From Leptospiraceae bacterium (GTDB taxonomy: Bacteria > Spirochaetota > Leptospiria > Leptospirales > Leptospiraceae), in contig JADJFV010000035.1 in assembly GCA_016708435.1 (NCBI GenBank), forward strand, positions 186,001-250,000: DNA of 64,000 bases, given 5' to 3'. Below the pieces are notes generated by a model. The model did not search any database, was not told where the DNA came from, and was given only the letters and a program-made list of their open reading frames with translations. A program made the translations under genes and the position numbers. Of the stretch, positions 60,027 through 64,000 are shown piece by piece; positions within the stretch are counted from its first letter, which is position 1; each line of letters opens with the position of its first letter.

Positions 60027-61484
60027 ATGTTATTCACAAGTGTAGAATTTTTTATTTTCTTTGGGCTAGTCTTTTTTTATCAATGGTATGTGCATCCGTT
60101 GTTTACCAAAAAAGACGGAGACGAAGCTAGCACTTCCCTTCATGTATTCTTACTCATAGCTAGTTATTATTTTTATATGAGTTGGGACTATCGTTTCGGT
60201 GCCCTGATTCTAATTTCTACACTCATAGATTATTTTCTAGCAATCGAAATTGGTAAGTCAGAAGACCAAAAGAAAAGAAAGTTTTTTCTAATACTCAGTC
60301 TTTTTTTAAACCTAGGTTGTATCTTAGGATTTTTTAAATATTACAATTTTCTCGCTCACTCTTTTAATACGGCAGGGGAAACTCTCGGTTATTCTCCCTT
60401 CGTTCCTATTTTAAATATTATCCTTCCCGTAGGCATTTCTTTTTTTACGTTTCAGTCTTTGAGTTATACGATTGATGTATATCGAAGAGTAATTCCAGTA
60501 GAGAAGAGTCTAATTAAATTTGCACTCTTCGTTTCTTTTTTCCCGCAACTAGTAGCGGGACCGATTGTAACGGCTAAGACATTTATGCCGCAATTATTCA
60601 AGAAAGTAAAATTAGAAGATGTAAATTTCAAAAAAGCAATTCGGTATTTTCTCATGGGTTATTTTAAGAAAGTAATCATCTCGGATAATATTTCGCCTAT
60701 TGTAGATGTTATCTTTAAAAATCCAGAGAGTTATGGAACCTCTGCTCTATGGCTTGCCAATGCACTGTTCGCCGTTCAGCTTTATGGAGATTTTAGCGGA
60801 TACACTGATATGGCATATGCTTCTGGACTTCTACTGGGATACGAACTACCGGAAAACTTTCATTTGCCGTTCAAGGCAACTAGCGTGACTGACTTCTGGC
60901 GAAGATGGCATATCTCTCTTTCTACCTGGCTTAGAGATTATATTTATTTTTCCCTCGGTGGAAGTAAAAAAGGCTACGTGCGTCACAAATACAATTTATT
61001 TATGACGATGTTTCTTGGCGGTATCTGGCATGGAGCGAACTGGACTTTTTTCTTGTGGGGAACTTTCATGGGATTCTTCCTAGCAGTAGAAAGTGTATTC
61101 AGTGATTTAAAAGAAAAGTATTTTAAAGAAACCTTTTTGAAATACAATGTAATCGTAAATATATTCGGTTTTATTTACGGAATTGGAGCGGTTACACTTG
61201 CTTGTGCGCTCTTTCGCGGCGAGAGCATTGAAAAATCTCTGCTGATGATAAAGAATATGCTTACCTATGTAGCAGGAAGTCCAAGACCTTATATGATAAA
61301 GACGGGGGCTACGATGTTTGCAATCATTTTCATAGGTCACTACTTTGGACATTGGATATATGAAAATAAAAAAGATTATAAAATTCCTTATTGGCTTGAA
61401 GTTGCAAGTTATCCAATTATTATTTTAGGAATAGCTTATTTCACAAATGATAACGAAGCTCCATTCGTTTACTTTCAGTTCTAG
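60027..61484 (+). CDS. MBOAT family O-acyltransferase (AlgI-like)
   Basis: 485 residues, about ten membrane helices. The MBOAT signature is complete: TSVTDFWRRWHISLSTWLRD, IYFSLGGSKKG, and FLGGIWHGANWTFFLWGTFM with the catalytic histidine. The type is AlgI/PatA-like, which acetylates polysaccharides or peptidoglycan together with a periplasmic partner. No AlgJ/SGNH partner is seen within the window on this strand. The last residues FVYFQF resemble those of other leptospiral MBOATs. Confidence 0.94.
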   Translation: MLFTSVEFFIFFGLVFFYQWYVHPLFTKKDGDEASTSLHVFLLIASYYFYMSWDYRFGALILISTLIDYFLAIEIGKSEDQKKRKFFLILSLFLNLGCILGFFKYYNFLAHSFNTAGETLGYSPFVPILNIILPVGISFFTFQSLSYTIDVYRRVIPVEKSLIKFALFVSFFPQLVAGPIVTAKTFMPQLFKKVKLEDVNFKKAIRYFLMGYFKKVIISDNISPIVDVIFKNPESYGTSALWLANALFAVQLYGDFSGYTDMAYASGLLLGYELPENFHLPFKATSVTDFWRRWHISLSTWLRDYIYFSLGGSKKGYVRHKYNLFMTMFLGGIWHGANWTFFLWGTFMGFFLAVESVFSDLKEKYFKETFLKYNVIVNIFGFIYGIGAVTLACALFRGESIEKSLLMIKNMLTYVAGSPRPYMIKTGATMFAIIFIGHYFGHWIYENKKDYKIPYWLEVASYPIIILGIAYFTNDNEAPFVYFQF

Positions 61485-61495
61485 TTCTATCTCGT

Positions 61496-62200
61496 CTAAC
61501 GTATCGGTTGTGGCAAACCAGTAGTATTCGGCGTAAGACTTGTGCCGCCTGTGGTGCCAGTTGGACTTGTTGGATTTTGAGGAGTATCCGCAGGTTTAAA
61601 TTTAGACGGTGGATCTTCTCCAATGAAGGTTAATTTTGTTTTCTCTACACGCTCATATAATTTATCCTGAATGTTTCTAAACACAAAAGAACATTTCTCT
61701 GGATTAGAATAATCTTCTTTATAAATAAACATTGTGTCAAGAAACCAAGCAAATTCTCCGCGATTGACGAGAGGATTTTGAGATTTGGTAGTTCCTTTTA
61801 TTTTTTTATCGAAAATACTTGTATCGTCGGGGGAAGTTGATTTTGCTTCACTAAGGGATTTTTTGAACTCATCGCTTTTCTGTTTTGCTTTCTCGGAGTC
61901 GCTAGCTCCTTCTTTTTCAAAATCTCTTTGCTTCCTATTCCAATCGTCTTCCATTGCGATTTTTTTTAAGAGTGGGAGAATAATTCCATCTCTTTTTTTG
62001 AGTGCTTCTCGCTGACAGGATTTTCGCTCTTCTAAAATTGTTAGCTCGTCTTTGGTAAGAGGCACTTCCACAACAGCCTGAAAAAAATTACGCGAAATGA
62101 AACCGGTGTAATCTGTGTTCTGTAGCGGCTTAGAACGATAATTCGGATCAGCCGGTTTGCACAAAGAAAATAAAAAGAAAAGAAAAAATACAAGTTTCAT
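61496..62200 (-). CDS. Lipoprotein of unknown function
   Basis: 234 residues. Short signal peptide and relaxed lipobox LFSLC (Cys14). A helical, charged body (LTKDELTILEERKSCQREAL, AKQKSDEFKKSLSEAKSTS) is followed by a cysteine-containing segment (YSNPEKCSFVFRNIQDKLYE) and a threonine/proline/glycine-rich tail (TSPTGTTGGTSLTPNTTG). Convergent with the MBOAT gene, twelve bases apart. No family recognised. Confidence 0.75.
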   Translation of the reverse strand: MKLVFFLFFLFSLCKPADPNYRSKPLQNTDYTGFISRNFFQAVVEVPLTKDELTILEERKSCQREALKKRDGIILPLLKKIAMEDDWNRKQRDFEKEGASDSEKAKQKSDEFKKSLSEAKSTSPDDTSIFDKKIKGTTKSQNPLVNRGEFAWFLDTMFIYKEDYSNPEKCSFVFRNIQDKLYERVEKTKLTFIGEDPPSKFKPADTPQNPTSPTGTTGGTSLTPNTTGLPQPIR

Positions 62201-62269
62201 ATTCTTGCATCATCAAATTTGTTTTGAGTAGGTCAAGTTTTAAATCAGAGCAGTTAAATTCGCACCTCA

Positions 62270-62367
62270 TTGCAGTTCATCTTGCAGTTTATGTTGCAGT
62301 CCAAATATACTTACAAATTTTTGTGGGTAAAGATAAACTGCAAGATGAACCGCAACATGGACTGCAA
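62270..62367. repeat. 12-bp-period repeat array, locus 3
   Basis: Three units TTGCAGTTCATC, TTGCAGTTTATG and TTGCAGTCCAAA are head to tail. About 30 bases on come GATAAACTGCAA, GATGAACCGCAA and CATGGACTGCAA, the inverse orientation in a different order. Units are 12 bases, as in the arrays at 20380 and 47122, but the motif differs. Confidence 0.8.
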
Positions 62368-62400
62368 GTTGGTGTATCGGTTGTAAGAATTTAACACGCT

Positions 62401-62506
62401 TACGCTAAAGCGCACAAAGTAAAAAGCCACAAAGGGCACTAAGGACTTAGTGTTGGAAAAAGAAACTTTGTGAGCCTTGTGAAATCCTTTGTGTTCTTAG
62501 TTTTAA
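62401..62506. repeat. Degenerate inverted repeat related to the CAGAGGCAC family
   Basis: GCCACAAAGGGCACTAAGGA at 62426 faces CCTTTGTGTTCTTAG at 62486. The arrangement and length resemble the CAGAGGCAC elements, with many differences. Could be an old copy or a separate family. Confidence 0.4.
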
Positions 62507-62605
62507 AAAAAGTGGAATAAAAGATTCGGAGACAAGTTTCGGAAGTCATGGAGCGATAATTCTTTTAGTTTACAAAATAGTGTTATCCGATTACAATTGA
62601 AAATT

Positions 62606-62842
62606 ATGGAAACTACAATGTCTTTAAAACAAATATCTAAACAGGCACTTTCTTTAAATGGAATACAAAGAGCAAAGCTCGCAGAGATGTTAGTCATTAG
62701 CCTTGATGTAAAAACATTATCTTCTATTGATAAATCTTGGATACAAATTGCATCAGATAGAAGAGAGGAGTTGACTTCTGGGAAAATAAAGAGTATAGAA
62801 GGAAAGAAAGCTCTCGCTCAAGCTAGAAAGCGATTAAAATAA
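62606..62842 (+). CDS. Addiction module antitoxin (PF09720/TIGR02574-like)
   Basis: 78 residues from the ATG at 62606; a second ATG at 62618 has GGAA seven bases upstream and is nearly as likely. The pattern KQISKQALSLNGIQRAKLAE, MLVISLD and the charged helix DRREELTSGKIKSIEGKKAL are typical of the short helical antitoxins paired with ParE/RelE-type toxins. Its stop overlaps the toxin ATG by one base. The antitoxin appears intact while the toxin is not. Confidence 0.85.
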   Translation: METTMSLKQISKQALSLNGIQRAKLAEMLVISLDVKTLSSIDKSWIQIASDRREELTSGKIKSIEGKKALAQARKRLK

Positions 62843-63150
62843 TGAGATTTGAATTTCATCCTGAAGCTTTACAAGAATATGAGGAGGCAATAGATTATCA
62901 TTTACAAATAAACAAAAAGCTTGCGAATCTATTTGTTAGCGAAGTAGAGAAAAAAATAAAACTAATTTTAGAAAGACCCAAATCATATCCAATTCTTAGA
63001 AAAGACGTTAGGCGATGTCTATTGAATATTTTTCCGTATTGAATTCTCTATTCATTGGAAGAACATAATCCTGATTCAACAATCTTAATTTTAGCAGTAA
63101 TGCATTGTAGTAGAAAACCAAGTTACTGGAAAAGTAGAACGAAAAAATGA
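62842..63150 (+). pseudogene. ParE/RelE-family toxin, nonsense mutant
   Basis: The frame reads FEFHPEALQEYEEAIDYHLQ and RPKSYPILRKDVRRCLLNIF, then PY, a TGA at 63040-63042, and continues in the same frame as ILYSLEEHNPDSTILILAVM, then HCSRKPSYWKSR. The family normally has PYGILY here, so one base change (GGA to TGA) explains the stop. Without it the toxin is 102 residues, a normal length. The truncated form lacks the C-terminal strands and part of the active surface, so it should be inactive. The final TGA overlaps the next start. Confidence 0.85.
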
Positions 63151-64000
63151 AAAAAATATTCTCAAGAAATAAATCAATTGCGCTCTTGCTATTTTTGTTT
63201 GGGTATAATAATTTATTTGCGGTTAGTGTGATGACAAGTGCTACCTGTCAAGCACAACAAAGATTGACTCGAGAAATAGAAACTGCTCGTGAACTAGACA
63301 TTTGTAAGAATAGAACTAGAACATTTGAAGAGCGGCTAAAGGATAAACATGCTTTCTTATATTTAAAAATGCCGGAGTTAGGCGATGAGTATTTAGATTA
63401 CGATATTGACTATAGCCCTGAAGGTAAATCAAGAAAAGAGCGAGCCTTACCAATTTATATTGAACTAACCGGCGGGGCAGTGCTATTAAACCCTCCGAAA
63501 GAAGATAGAGAAAAATATCAGGTAAGTTCTGAAATAAAGGAAAGAATAATTTCAGAGAATTCTAGCATCACAAGAAGAAATTGCACCTTTATGGCAATAG
63601 GGTCTGAGTATTTATTTCCAATTCCAGCGAGAGAGGGAATACTCAGTGTTAAACTCTATTTCGATTATACGAATGATGAGGCGAGATACTCGTATTTGAA
63701 GAAAAATCCATTTTATAAAAATAGAATTCCGGAGAAATACTTTGATCAATTTGTTCACAGAGGCTTACAGACCCCCGTTAATTTTGAATCTGGTAAAATT
63801 TATCAGTTAGAAATACTTATTGACCCGAACTCATCAATTCCTCGCGGATCTTATAACGCAACTGCCCATTCTCCTTTTGAATGGAAACAGGAAACAGTCC
63901 CCGGCTTCACAATCACCCTCAAAGAACTACCGCCTAATACCAAGTTTGCGTTCGATGGGAAGGATGATGTTGGGAAAACTTATGAGCAAGTGAAAAAGGA
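63147..64000 (+). CDS. Exported protein, cut by the window end (partial)
   Basis: Open frame from the ATG at 63147 to the window edge, at least 284 residues. The signal peptide is KSIALLLFLFGYNNLFA (end near residue 26). Beyond it are a cysteine-containing segment (MTSATCQAQQRLTREIETAR) and a beta-rich region (GILSVKLYFDYTNDEARYSY, FNFESGKIYQLEILID-like). Not recognised. It starts on the last bases of the toxin gene (ATGA), so it may share that transcript. Confidence 0.7.
   Translation, partial: MKKIFSRNKSIALLLFLFGYNNLFAVSVMTSATCQAQQRLTREIETARELDICKNRTRTFEERLKDKHAFLYLKMPELGDEYLDYDIDYSPEGKSRKERALPIYIELTGGAVLLNPPKEDREKYQVSSEIKERIISENSSITRRNCTFMAIGSEYLFPIPAREGILSVKLYFDYTNDEARYSYLKKNPFYKNRIPEKYFDQFVHRGLQTPVNFESGKIYQLEILIDPNSSIPRGSYNATAHSPFEWKQETVPGFTITLKELPPNTKFAFDGKDDVGKTYEQVKK

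Noticed and set aside
63040..63042. UGA read as glycine (as in some candidate-phylum bacteria)
   Set aside because: Many intact genes in the window end with TGA, so the standard code applies; one TGA at a glycine position is a mutation.

Overview
The window is AT-rich bacterial DNA whose gene content fits a spirochaete of the order Leptospirales. The clues are many short lipoprotein signal peptides with relaxed lipoboxes, several class III adenylate/guanylate cyclases with different sensor modules, TonB-dependent receptors, a DUF3332 pair, a FapA-domain protein, and a tRNA-Ser–dnaX–ybaB–recR block. This placement is inference; no rRNA is present. Genes are dense and mostly in short operons with 1-4 base overlaps. 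The standard code is used.

Layout. 1-6.3 kb: end of a membrane protein, then a minus-strand operon of TonB receptor, periplasmic binding protein with TPRs, and membrane-bound cyclase, which looks like an envelope-to-cAMP signalling chain. 6.6-11.5 kb: sugar dehydrogenase lipoprotein, DUF4202, recA with its terminator, small proteins, and a 2H phosphoesterase. 11.5-20.2 kb: an accessory region with an ankyrin protein, coiled-coil proteins, a dead REP-associated transposase, a Septu-like pair (AAA ATPase with an unusual N-terminal domain plus a frameshifted HNH nuclease), and a WYL-like regulator. 20.7-26 kb: bioA-bioD-acyltransferase, and an OmpA-like envelope protein. 25.8-30.8 kb: two AAA/DUF4143 ATPases tail to tail and an exported-protein pair. 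30.8-33.2 kb: recR, ybaB, dnaX and tRNA-Ser. 33.3-41.7 kb: a frameshifted TonB receptor, a deaminase coupled to a 7TMR-type cyclase, and a TPR/FN3-like pair.

42.2-46.7 kb is a second accessory region. Its core is a tight module of ParA-like ATPase, coiled-coil protein and HTH-PD-(D/E)XK nuclease; this is the best candidate here for an undescribed (possibly defence) system. 47.6-56.7 kb: methyltransferase, CoA-binding protein, FapA-domain protein, WG-repeat lipoprotein, GAF cyclase, PPK2, a RibD-C reductase, a BFD-like protein, and an Atg22/UMF1 transporter. 56.7-62.2 kb: exported proteins, tandem DUF3332 paralogues, an MBOAT acyltransferase and lipoproteins. 62.6-64 kb: an addiction module with a nonsense-mutated toxin and an exported protein cut by the window end.

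Two themes cut across the window. First, intergenic space is full of palindromic repeats of at least five families, including MITE-like elements flanked by short direct repeats and unusual arrays with a 12-bp period. Second, five genes (transposase, HNH nuclease, TonB receptor, ParE-like toxin, a small 54-residue gene) each carry exactly one inactivating lesion; three of these are single-base length changes in homopolymers. That points either to recent decay of accessory genes or to residual assembly error.
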